Below the pieces are notes generated by a model. It was not told the origin of the DNA. It saw only the letters and a list, made by a program, of their open reading frames with translations, and ran no database searches. From JBMFVE01 sp049966155 (lineage in GTDB: Bacteria; Bacteroidota; Ignavibacteria; Kryptoniales; JAKASW01), in contig JBMFVE010000002.1 in assembly GCA_049966155.1 (NCBI GenBank), positions 186,001 to 250,000 of the forward strand: DNA of 64,000 nucleotides, read 5' to 3'. This document shows, in pieces, positions 35,674 through 43,390 of the stretch. Numbering within the stretch: position 1 is the stretch's first letter; each line of letters opens with the position of its first letter. The position numbers and the translations under genes were made by a program.

Positions 35674-36795
35674 TTAAATGAACTCCTTTATTATTGACAC
35701 AATTCTTTCAGATGCCTTGCCATCACCATACGGGTTGTGCGCGCGGCTCATCATCGAGTACGTTTCTTCATTTAATAGCAACTCCCTTGTCGTCCCAATT
35801 ATCCTTTGCGTGTCAGTTCCGACAAGTTTGACTGTTCCAGCATTTACAGCTTCAGGCCGTTCTGTTGCATCACGCATCACCAGGACAGGCTTTCCAAGGG
35901 ATGGAGCCTCCTCCTGGACGCCTCCAGAGTCGGTTAATATCAAATAAGACTTATCCATCAGGTAAACAAAAGGTTCATAATCAAGTGGTTCAATTAAATG
36001 AACGTTAAATAAGCCTTTTAAAATGTCATTTACAGGCTTCCTGACATTGGGATTAAGATGCACAGGATAAACAAACTCAACCTGAGGAAATTCTTCAGAA
36101 AGGCTCTTAATAGCCTCGCATATATTCTGGAAACCCTGACCAAAGTTCTCACGTCTGTGACCGGTTATCAGAACAATTCTTTTCGAAAAATCAATTCCAC
36201 GAAACAACAAGCTTTCCTGATATAAATCGTTCGCTCTTATCTTTTCAACGACATAAAGAAGTGCATCAATCACTGTATTTCCGGTTACAAATATTCTGTC
36301 AGCAGGCACATTCTCTTTAAGTAAATTTTCTTTTGCCCATTCTGTCGGTGCAAAGTGGATGTCTGCAATAACTGATGTAACGCGCCGATTTATCTCCTCA
36401 GGAAATGGTGCGTATTTATTTCCTGTTCGCAGTCCAGCTTCCAGATGCCCCACAGGTACTTTACCATAAAATGCTGAAAGTGAGCCAGCAAAAGTAGTTG
36501 TTGTATCACCCTGAACTATAACTATCTCGGGCTTCTCTTCAATAATAATTCTCTGAAGTTTGGTAATGATCTTTGCGGTTAGATCAAATAAAGACTGGTT
36601 ATCTGTCATGATATTTAAGTCATAATGAGGTTCTATGTTAAAAATTCTCAGAACCTGATCAAGCATCTGACGGTGCTGTGCTGTCACGCAAATTCTGGCC
36701 TCTAAATTATCTGTTTGCTCCACTTTTTTTATGAGCGGTGCCATTTTTATAGCTTCCGGTCTGGTTCCGAAAATGAAAAGGCATTTCCCTGACAT
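35674..36795 (-). CDS. wecB: UDP-N-acetylglucosamine 2-epimerase (non-hydrolysing)
   Basis: 373 residues, a GT-B-like fold. N-terminal FGTRPEAIKMAPL, VQGDTTTTF, GHLEAGLRTG, ITGHRRENFG and SGGVQEEAPSLGKPVLVMR match WecB/MnaA, which makes UDP-ManNAc for surface polysaccharides. It stands alone, separated by 153 nt from the HIT gene upstream and 169 nt from hisB downstream. GAAGAG lies shortly before the ATG. Confidence 0.95.
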   Translation of the reverse strand: MSGKCLFIFGTRPEAIKMAPLIKKVEQTDNLEARICVTAQHRQMLDQVLRIFNIEPHYDLNIMTDNQSLFDLTAKIITKLQRIIIEEKPEIVIVQGDTTTTFAGSLSAFYGKVPVGHLEAGLRTGNKYAPFPEEINRRVTSVIADIHFAPTEWAKENLLKENVPADRIFVTGNTVIDALLYVVEKIRANDLYQESLLFRGIDFSKRIVLITGHRRENFGQGFQNICEAIKSLSEEFPQVEFVYPVHLNPNVRKPVNDILKGLFNVHLIEPLDYEPFVYLMDKSYLILTDSGGVQEEAPSLGKPVLVMRDATERPEAVNAGTVKLVGTDTQRIIGTTRELLLNEETYSMMSRAHNPYGDGKASERIVSIIKEFI

Positions 36796-36948
36796 TTTAA
36801 TTTAATCTCTTCTTTAACTGTTATTTTCTCATATGGTGAATATTTGCAATATTACCCCGGACATATATGCGTGCCGACCTTTCCGCACGGGTACTATTAC
36901 TCGTTTCAATCAAATTAAGTGCTGTGTATTATCCCTTTTAGCTTTCCC

Positions 36949-37452
36949 TTAACCTGTTTCTGACAATGCCTTTCTAAGCTTTACCAATGTCTGAGACATA
37001 TCTTCAGAAATCACTTTTGTATCGGCCAGAACAGGCATAAAGTTGGTATCTCCTTCCCATCTAGGAACAATGTGATAATGAATATGGTCAGCTATTCCGG
37101 CACCGGCAACTCGTCCCAGATTAACCCCTATATTAAAGCCATCCGGATGTAATGCGGACGTGAGGATTTTAACAGCGGTCTTAATTTGCTGCATTATATC
37201 CATTTCTTCGGCATTTGTAAGATCATCAAGACTGCTTGCATGTTTAAAAGGTACCACCATCAGATGACCGCTGTTGTACGGATAAATGTTCATTATAATT
37301 GCAGACAGCTCACTTCTGCATACAACTAAATTTCCTGTATCATCCTCCCCTGACAGCTTTTCACAGAAGACGCATGGTTTTCCGTTTCCGTTATCTTCTT
37401 CTGAAAAAGATTCAATGTACTTTGACCGCCAGGGGGACCAAAGCCGATCCAT
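36949..37452 (-). CDS. HIT-domain protein (AP4A-phosphorylase-like)
   Basis: 167 residues. Histidine triad HIHYHIV (His123, His125, His127) and an N-terminal CVFC pair (27-30), with the MDRLWSPWRSKYI opening typical of the actinobacterial/bacterial AP4A phosphorylase-like group. It likely acts on dinucleoside polyphosphates or adenylated nucleotides. ATG 37452 is preceded by GAGCAGG and lies one base after the EF-G-like stop. The longer TTG reading (37467) would overlap. It is the last gene of the ytxH/DUF948/EF-G-like operon. Confidence 0.85.
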   Translation of the reverse strand: MDRLWSPWRSKYIESFSEEDNGNGKPCVFCEKLSGEDDTGNLVVCRSELSAIIMNIYPYNSGHLMVVPFKHASSLDDLTNAEEMDIMQQIKTAVKILTSALHPDGFNIGVNLGRVAGAGIADHIHYHIVPRWEGDTNFMPVLADTKVISEDMSQTLVKLRKALSETG

Positions 37453-37453
37453 A

Positions 37454-39550
37454 TTATTCCTGCTCAACCTTTTCTTTCTTTGCTTCAGCTATGATTTTCT
37501 CGGCAATTTCTTTTGGAACTTCCTCATAATGGGAAAATTTTTGCCTGAAGACTCCCCTCCCCTGAGTCATACTTCTGAGCACATTAGCGTATTTGTACAA
37601 TTCCTTTAAAGGAACATGAGCACGGATTTTCTGGTAATTTCCTTCTGACTCCATTCCCAGAATTTTGCCACGTCTGCCTGAAATATCACCCATTATGTCC
37701 CCCATGTGTTCATCGGGAACAATGACTTCAATTTCATAAATTGGTTCGAGCAATATTGGTTTCGCTTCTCTAAATCCTTTCTTAAATGCCATTGAACCTG
37801 CTATCTTGAACGAAATTTCGTCTGAATCCACAGGGTGAGACGAACCATCAAAGATTGTAACCTTCACATCGACGACCTTATGACCGGAAATAACTCCCTG
37901 ACTCATTGCTTCCACCACTCCCTTTTCCACGGCCGGTATAAACCTTCCCGGTACAACTCCACCAACAACTGCATCGACAAATTCAAACCCGGCTCCGCGT
38001 GGCAGAGGTTCGAGCTTCAGATGAACATGTCCATATTGTCCTCGTCCACCGGACTGCTTCTTATGTTTATATTCAGCATCTGCAGCTATGCCCTTTATTG
38101 TCTCCCGGTATGGAATCCCTGGTTCAACCATTTCAACATCAACGCCATATCGCTCCTTAAGTCGCCTGACCACAGTTTGAAGATGCATTTCTCCCTGTCC
38201 ACTGATGATTGTCTGACTTAACTCGGGATCGACTTCGACCACAAATGTGGGATCTTCTTCGTGAAGAGCATGAAGGCCTGAAGCAACCTTATCTTCATCA
38301 TGTCGGTTTTTTGAAACGATTCCAACCCTCATCACAGGTTCTGGAAACTGGATTCTCTTGAGCACAACTGGAAAAGACCTGCTGCTTAAGGTGTTGTTAG
38401 TGTGGGTGTCTTTCAATTTAACAACTGCCGCTATATCGCCTGCAATAACTTTGGCTGTCTCCTTCCGCTCCTTTCCGTTTAAAGAATAAAGTGTTCCAAG
38501 TCGTTCAAACTTACCGTTCACCTGATTTACCAAATCCATGCCCGCCATTACTATTCCTGAGTAAACTCTAAAGAGAGAAAGCTCGCCGATGTTCCTTTCA
38601 GAGATTGTTTTAAAAACAAAAAGAGCAGGCTCAGCACCCGGGTCGCAGGGTACGCTGACTTCTGACTTTGAATTGTTTGGTTCGTACCCTACTGCCATTG
38701 GCATCATGTCAGGCGATGGTAAATAATCTACAGCAAAATCCAGAAAAGAGGTTACACCGACAAGCGATTGAGCTGCAGAGCATAAAACAGGAAATATTTT
38801 TCTTTCTGCTGTGGCTCTGCGAAGGCCCACTGCTATTTCCTCGTCAGTTAAACTCCCTTTTTCAAGAAATTCATTCAAAAGATCTTCTGATGTTTCGGAG
38901 AGTTGCTCAATCAGTTCTTCACGATACTTTGATGCTTTCTCTTTCAAAGTCCCGGGGATTTCAGACTCCGTATATCTTCCTCTTGCTGAAGCATCATAAC
39001 TTAAAAGTTTCATTCGCATGACATCGACAACAGCGTTAAACCCATTCCCTTCATTAACTGGAAACTGAATCACGGCTGCGTCATGGGTAAGCCTTTCTCG
39101 AATTTGGCTGATAACCTTTTCAAAGTTAGAATGGTCAACATCCAGTTTGCTGACGACAAAAACCACTGCATTATGATGTTCCCGGGTAAATTCCCAGTCG
39201 AGCTCGGTACCCACTTCCAGACCTTCCAGTCCCTTTACCATGATTGCTACCGTGTCTGCAACTCTTGTCGCGGCCTTAACTTCCCCCATGAAGTCAGTAT
39301 ACCCCGGGGGGTCAAGCAAATTAATCTTTATATCTCGCCACTCCAGATTGAGTAGCGAAGTGCTGATGGAAATTTTCCTTTCTATTTCATCATGATTGTA
39401 GTCGGATACTGTGTTACCTTCTGCAACCGAGCCCATCCGACTTGTGACTCCGGCAGAAAAAAGAATTGCTTCAGCAAATGTAGTTTTACCCGCACCGCCG
39501 TGTCCGGCAAGCGCAATGTTTCTGAGGTTTGATGGCAAATACTCCTTCAC
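37454..39550 (-). CDS. EF-G-like translational GTPase (EF-G2 type)
   Basis: 698 residues with the EF-G five-domain order: GTPase (1-270), domain II, III, IV (VVGGVVPGRFIPAVEKGV) and V (EPIYEIEVIVPDEHMGDIMGDISGRRGKI). The P-loop is AGHGGAGKTT (15-24), not GHVDAGKTT. G3 is DPPGY (80-84), with Tyr84 where canonical EF-G has the catalytic His. G4 is SKLD. These traits mark the EF-G2/FusA2-like group, whose role in translation differs from canonical EF-G and is poorly known. It should not be taken as the main fusA. It is probably cotranscribed with the small membrane proteins upstream. Confidence 0.88.
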   Translation of the reverse strand: MKEYLPSNLRNIALAGHGGAGKTTFAEAILFSAGVTSRMGSVAEGNTVSDYNHDEIERKISISTSLLNLEWRDIKINLLDPPGYTDFMGEVKAATRVADTVAIMVKGLEGLEVGTELDWEFTREHHNAVVFVVSKLDVDHSNFEKVISQIRERLTHDAAVIQFPVNEGNGFNAVVDVMRMKLLSYDASARGRYTESEIPGTLKEKASKYREELIEQLSETSEDLLNEFLEKGSLTDEEIAVGLRRATAERKIFPVLCSAAQSLVGVTSFLDFAVDYLPSPDMMPMAVGYEPNNSKSEVSVPCDPGAEPALFVFKTISERNIGELSLFRVYSGIVMAGMDLVNQVNGKFERLGTLYSLNGKERKETAKVIAGDIAAVVKLKDTHTNNTLSSRSFPVVLKRIQFPEPVMRVGIVSKNRHDEDKVASGLHALHEEDPTFVVEVDPELSQTIISGQGEMHLQTVVRRLKERYGVDVEMVEPGIPYRETIKGIAADAEYKHKKQSGGRGQYGHVHLKLEPLPRGAGFEFVDAVVGGVVPGRFIPAVEKGVVEAMSQGVISGHKVVDVKVTIFDGSSHPVDSDEISFKIAGSMAFKKGFREAKPILLEPIYEIEVIVPDEHMGDIMGDISGRRGKILGMESEGNYQKIRAHVPLKELYKYANVLRSMTQGRGVFRQKFSHYEEVPKEIAEKIIAEAKKEKVEQE

Positions 39551-39567
39551 CTGGAGCTCCTTTCAAA

Positions 39568-39954
39568 TTAGCTTTTGAGTACATGCAAGAACGCCTTTAT
39601 TCCCTTTGCAACAGCTGCAATGTAATTGGCGACATCAAGCACGGGGCTCTCAATGCGCCCCTTCACTTTCTTTTCAAGATCCACAATATCATTGACAGCA
39701 TTTACAACTGAATCAACAGCACCCTTCAGAGACATGAATTCACCGTCAAGGTTCTCTGCAATTGACCTCACCTTCCCCGTAATAACTTCGGCATTGTCGA
39801 GAACCGGCAAAGCCCTGTCCGACACCTGTTTGACAGTGCTCTCCAGCTCATTAAGTACCTTTTGCAGATCCTTCATAAGAAGAATCGAATAAATACCCGC
39901 AGCTGCTATCGCTAATAAGGCAACTGACGCTGCGGCCAGAAAAATTTCTGTCAC
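39568..39954 (-). CDS. DUF948-like small membrane protein
   Basis: 128 residues. A single N-terminal membrane helix (about 5-27) is followed by a coiled-coil-like region (LQKVLNELESTVKQVSDRAL...EVITGKVRSIAENLDGEF) and a short C-terminal segment, as in DUF948/YoxC-type proteins. It starts at a GTG 10 nt after the ytxH stop, with GAGGAA upstream. DUF948 and YtxH proteins are often neighbours. The function is not known; a scaffold or stress-related role is only inferred. Confidence 0.75.
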   Translation of the reverse strand: MTEIFLAAASVALLAIAAAGIYSILLMKDLQKVLNELESTVKQVSDRALPVLDNAEVITGKVRSIAENLDGEFMSLKGAVDSVVNAVNDIVDLEKKVKGRIESPVLDVANYIAAVAKGIKAFLHVLKS

Positions 39955-39964
39955 TTCCTCATCC

Positions 39965-40342
39965 CTAACTCTTGTTACGTTCTTCTTTGAATGCTTCTGC
40001 TCCTGCCTTTACCGCAGAGAAGAGCTTGCTACCCTCCGTCTTGGCCTGTTCAATTACCTTTTCAGCATCTGAAAGCAATGATCCAGCTTTCTTTTTGGCC
40101 TGTACTACAAGCTCATCAGACTTCTTTTTACCCTCATTGACAATGTCTTCTCCCTTTGCTTTTGCCTCCTCTATCTGAGCCTTAGCAGCATCTTTTAATT
40201 CGTCCGCTTTCTTCTTAATCTCTTTTCTTAAATCTGCACCTGACTTTGGTGCAAGGAGTAAAGCTGTGACAGAACCAATCACACTACCAGCCAGGAAACC
40301 AAGAATCAACCCTTTTGCAAGTCCTTCATTTTGTCGAGCCAT
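39965..40342 (-). CDS. YtxH-domain protein
   Basis: 125 residues. A glycine-rich helix GLILGFLAGSVIGSVTALLLAP is followed by SGADLRKEIKKKA, the YtxH signature, then about 80 residues of Lys/Glu/Ala-rich amphipathic helix resembling LEA-like repeats. YtxH proteins are general-stress membrane-associated proteins of unknown action in Bacillus. AGGAGG lies 5 nt before the ATG. A promoter at 40370-40398 makes it the first gene of an operon with DUF948, the EF-G-like GTPase and HIT. Confidence 0.82.
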   Translation of the reverse strand: MARQNEGLAKGLILGFLAGSVIGSVTALLLAPKSGADLRKEIKKKADELKDAAKAQIEEAKAKGEDIVNEGKKKSDELVVQAKKKAGSLLSDAEKVIEQAKTEGSKLFSAVKAGAEAFKEERNKS

Positions 40343-40369
40343 TATTCACCTCCTGTGATTTTCTTTTTG

Positions 40370-40398
40370 AAAATAGATAGCCATCGAGTAAAAATCAA
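40370..40398 (-). promoter_or_regulatory. Predicted promoter of the ytxH operon
   Basis: On the minus strand, TTGATT (40393-40398), 17 nt, TATTTT (40370-40375), followed by a leader with AGGAGG. It has the same hexamers as the nagK promoter at 60523-60551. The rest of the 180-nt gap shows nothing else. Confidence 0.6.
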
Positions 40399-40522
40399 GA
40401 AACCAATTCATATAGTTTTTAAAGTAAAAGAAGGATGGTCAGTAAGCACCCTCAGAGCATAGAAAAATTTTCCCCAACCCTAACCTTATTCAGCCCATTT
40501 ATTTAAACTGAAAAAGTTTGAT

Positions 40523-41188
40523 TCATTTTTCTTCAGAAGCATGGTGCTTAATCACCTTGGCATCCACCAGAAAAACCACATCCTCAGCTATGTTTGTTGC
40601 ATGATCGGCCAATCTTTCTATATGCTTCAGTGCCACAATTAAATGAGCCCCTGGTTCAATCAGGGTATGATCACGTTTCATTTCACTCACGACATAGCGA
40701 AACTTCTGACGGTTCATTTCGTCCACGACGTCGTCTTTTTTACAAATTGCTCTTGCCAGGTTAGCATCCCCATGAATAAAAGCATCCAGACTTTCCTTTA
40801 CCATTTGACGGGCAATGTTCCCCATTTCAAGAATCTCAGTGCGCTGAACAAGATCCTTAAAATTTATCAATGGCTGGACTCTCTGTGCAATATTGACAGC
40901 AACATCTCCAATTCTCTCGAGTTCATGATTCATTTTCAACGCAGCTACAACAAGCCGCAAATCTGCTGCCACAGGTTGCTCAAGAGCTATTATGTCATCC
41001 ACTTCCTGATCAATGAGGTTGTCAAATTCATTGATTTTCCTTTCTTTTTCAAAGATCCTGCTGACCAGCTCCATATCACCCATATGAAGCGCCTTCATGG
41101 AATCATCTAACTGCTCGTCAACAAGGCTTCCCATTTTTATCATATTTGAGCGCAGTTCATTCAATTGATCTTCAAAATGCCTATGCAT
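40523..41188 (-). CDS. phoU: PhoU-type phosphate signalling protein
   Basis: 221 residues, all-helical, two PhoU repeats with the metal-binding patterns EIDNL-like EFDNLIDQEVDDII and MNHELERIGDVAVNIAQR / LKHIERLADHATNIAEDV. It links the Pst transporter state to PhoR. It follows phoR by 29 nt, but no pstSCAB genes are present here. Confidence 0.95.
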   Translation of the reverse strand: MHRHFEDQLNELRSNMIKMGSLVDEQLDDSMKALHMGDMELVSRIFEKERKINEFDNLIDQEVDDIIALEQPVAADLRLVVAALKMNHELERIGDVAVNIAQRVQPLINFKDLVQRTEILEMGNIARQMVKESLDAFIHGDANLARAICKKDDVVDEMNRQKFRYVVSEMKRDHTLIEPGAHLIVALKHIERLADHATNIAEDVVFLVDAKVIKHHASEEK

Positions 41189-41217
41189 TTGTCCTCCTTC
41201 TCATTCAATTTCCTCTG

Positions 41218-42282
41218 TTATTTTCGCAAAACAAAACTAAATCTTGAACCAGATCCCGGAGTGCTTTCAACATCTACTTTACTCCGATGAGCCTCAACAA
41301 TATGTTTAACAATGGCAAGACCGAGACCTGTTCCCCCAACACTTCTGCTGCGGTCTTTGTCAACTCTATAAAATCTTTCAAAAATTCTTGGTATATGTTC
41401 TTCAGCTATTCCAACACCTGTGTCACTTACAAAAATACGAACGAATTGAGGAAATTCCTCAAATCCAACTTCAACTTTGCCGCCACTATCTGTGTACTTA
41501 ATTGCGTTATCAATCAGGTTGAGCAGCACCTGTCGCAATTTTTCCTTATCACCAAGCACCAACGTTTCAGCTTTCCCGTTGTGATATTGCAATGCAATAT
41601 TTTTCTTCAGGGCTTCTTCCTTTGTATCTTCAACAACTGATTTCAGAAACTCATTAATATCAAAATACCTGAAACTCATCCTCATTTCTCCGCTCTCAAT
41701 GCGCGAGATTTCTATAAGATCGTTAAGTAAATTATTTAACCTTTCAGCGTGCCTGTATGCTTTTTCAAGAAAATCCCTGTTGACTTTTTTGTCATCAACT
41801 GCACCGTCAAGCAATGTCTCAATAAAACCCTGAATACTGAAAATAGGCGTTCTCAGCTCATGAGAAACATTTGCCAGAAACTCGCTCCTGACTCTCTGCA
41901 ATTTCTTAAGCTCAACAATGTCCTGTTTTAAATTTCGTACGATTTGATTAGTGAGTCGGCTGATTTTTCTAAATTCAGGACTCCCTTCTTCAGGCAGTTC
42001 AATTGCAAGATCACCACCGCTAATTCGTTCGAGAGCATCTATTATCAAATTTAAAAACCGGATGTCACTGGAGCTTAAAACCGCAAGCAATTCTTCGAAT
42101 CCCCAGAAGAGAAGAAAGGAGACGATAGAAAAAACAGTTGCAAATCTTACTACATCATCAGAAGGCAACAACGTTTGATCTGAAATAAAATGAAGTAAAA
42201 ATAAGAGGACGAAATAAAGGACAACAGCATATAATGCGGATATGTATATCCTGACTCTTCTGGACACAAGGAAGCTGCTCAT
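41218..42282 (-). CDS. phoR: Sensor histidine kinase, PhoR-like
   Basis: 354 residues: two N-terminal helices (about 13-33 and 46-62) with a very short periplasmic loop, a linker, HisKA with His141 in ANVSHELRTP, and HATPase (DNAIKYTDSGG, GTGLGLAIV). No PAS domain is evident, making it shorter than E. coli PhoR. The minimal periplasmic part and adjacent phoU suggest signal input via membrane/PhoU interaction. Overlaps phoB by one base. Confidence 0.9.
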   Translation of the reverse strand: MSSFLVSRRVRIYISALYAVVLYFVLLFLLHFISDQTLLPSDDVVRFATVFSIVSFLLFWGFEELLAVLSSSDIRFLNLIIDALERISGGDLAIELPEEGSPEFRKISRLTNQIVRNLKQDIVELKKLQRVRSEFLANVSHELRTPIFSIQGFIETLLDGAVDDKKVNRDFLEKAYRHAERLNNLLNDLIEISRIESGEMRMSFRYFDINEFLKSVVEDTKEEALKKNIALQYHNGKAETLVLGDKEKLRQVLLNLIDNAIKYTDSGGKVEVGFEEFPQFVRIFVSDTGVGIAEEHIPRIFERFYRVDKDRSRSVGGTGLGLAIVKHIVEAHRSKVDVESTPGSGSRFSFVLRK

Positions 42283-42965
42283 TATTCCGCCGAAAGCTTG
42301 TAGCCTACCCCTTTGATAGTTTCAATCATATCAGCATGATTGCCAAGCTTCTCTCTTATTTTTCTTATATGAACATCCACTGTCCTATCACCGACGAACA
42401 CTTCTGAACCCCACACGCGACTTAGTAGAGTTTCTCTTGAAACAACTTTTCCTGCATGAGAGGCAAGATAAAATAAAATCTCAAATTCTTTTCTCGGGAA
42501 AAACACCTTTTCACCATCAATTATCACATTATAACTTTCCCTGTCTATAGACACCGGCCCAAGTTCTATCACCTTCTTATCTTCAGCTGTTGATATCTCA
42601 AATCTCCTGAGAACCGCACGAACTCTGGAGACTAATTTTCGTGGGCTTATAGGCTTAATTATATAATCATCTGCACCAAGTTCCAGGCCAAGAACCTCAT
42701 CAAACTCACCACTCTTGGCAGTTAAAAAGATTACAGGTATTTTGGAAGTTGAAGGGTTTTGATTTAAAATCTTCATCACCTCATAGCCGTCCTTGCCTGG
42801 AAGCATTATATCAAGCAAAATTAAGTCCGGCAGCATAGTTGACGCCTTTTTTATGGCATCATTGCCGTCAGCAGAAGTTTCCACCCTGAAACCCTCTCTT
42901 TCAAGATTATATTTGATTAATTCTACTATATCCGACTCATCATCAACCACGAGAATTGTCTTCAT
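42282..42965 (-). CDS. phoB: OmpR/PhoB-family response regulator
   Basis: 227 residues. Receiver with acidic DDE, phospho-acceptor Asp52 in LILLDIMLPG and Lys in IIKPISP; C-terminal winged helix with SRETLLSRVWG and RTVDVHIRKIREKLG. Co-located with phoR and phoU, so phosphate-starvation control is likely. It has its own promoter and AAGGAG site. It follows the two tRNA genes on the same strand. Confidence 0.92.
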   Translation of the reverse strand: MKTILVVDDESDIVELIKYNLEREGFRVETSADGNDAIKKASTMLPDLILLDIMLPGKDGYEVMKILNQNPSTSKIPVIFLTAKSGEFDEVLGLELGADDYIIKPISPRKLVSRVRAVLRRFEISTAEDKKVIELGPVSIDRESYNVIIDGEKVFFPRKEFEILFYLASHAGKVVSRETLLSRVWGSEVFVGDRTVDVHIRKIREKLGNHADMIETIKGVGYKLSAE

Positions 42966-42981
42966 TTAGACTCCTTCCTCT

Positions 42982-43009
42982 TTTATAGTGAACCATATAA
43001 AACTGGCAA
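42982..43009 (-). promoter_or_regulatory. Predicted promoter of phoB-phoR-phoU
   Basis: On the minus strand, TTGCCA (43004-43009), 16 nt, TATAAA (42982-42987), 17 nt before the start codon. Both hexamers are one base off consensus. No convincing Pho-box repeat overlaps it. Confidence 0.6.
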
Positions 43010-43066
43010 TCCGTAAGGCTTCTCCGGAAGAGGATTGGGGCACGGAAAGGTATCATTCAGGGCTTG

Positions 43067-43138
43067 AGGCGACGGGCGGATTCGAACCGCCGCATAAAGG
43101 TTTTGCAGACCTCTCCCTTACCACTTGGGTACGTCGCC
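43067..43138 (-). tRNA. tRNA-Cys (anticodon GCA)
   Basis: A 72-nt cloverleaf on the minus strand: acceptor GGCGACG/CGTCGCC, anticodon loop CTGCAAA with GCA, discriminator U as usual for Cys, T arm GCGGG/TTCGAAT type. CCA not encoded. Follows tRNA-Gly by 27 nt. Confidence 0.95.
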
Positions 43139-43165
43139 AATAGAACATGCAAGATAATTACATTG

Positions 43166-43238
43166 AGCGGGAAACGGGACTCGAACCCGCGACGTCCACC
43201 TTGGCAAGGTGGCGCTCTACCAGCTGAGCTATTCCCGC
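43166..43238 (-). tRNA. tRNA-Gly (anticodon GCC)
   Basis: A 73-nt cloverleaf on the minus strand: acceptor GCGGGAA/TTCCCGC, anticodon stem CCACC/GGTGG around TTGCCAA, T arm GCGGG-TTCGAGT-CCCGT. It reads GGC/GGT. CCA not encoded. With tRNA-Gly(CCC) at 917 it gives two glycine isoacceptors in the window. Confidence 0.95.
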
Positions 43239-43247
43239 GACACAAAA

Positions 43248-43276
43248 AATATACTCTCATCATCTTAGAAAATCAA
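43248..43276 (-). promoter_or_regulatory. Predicted promoter of the tRNA-Gly/tRNA-Cys operon
   Basis: On the minus strand, TTGATT (43271-43276), 17 nt, TATATT (43248-43253), ending 9 nt before the tRNA 5' end. One of the clearest promoters in the window. Confidence 0.7.
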
Positions 43277-43390
43277 GCTTGATTGCTTGTCCGATGACAG
43301 CCAAACTTTGATTTTCTTAATCTTTTGAGCAAAATACATAAATATCATCAGCCGAGCATAAGTCTCCTCGGAAGGTCAAAAATGGCCAGC

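Noticed and set aside
36860..36895. CGTGC/GCACG hairpin between wecB and the HIT gene as a terminator
   Set aside because: Short stem and no following T-run on the minus strand.
37454..39550. Main translation factor EF-G (fusA)
   Set aside because: The catalytic His is replaced by Tyr and the P-loop is atypical. The context is not the str operon (rpsL/rpsG/tuf).
43352..43371. CCGAG/CTCGG hairpin after cydC as a terminator
   Set aside because: Only a 5-bp stem with no T-run. Termination there is unproven.
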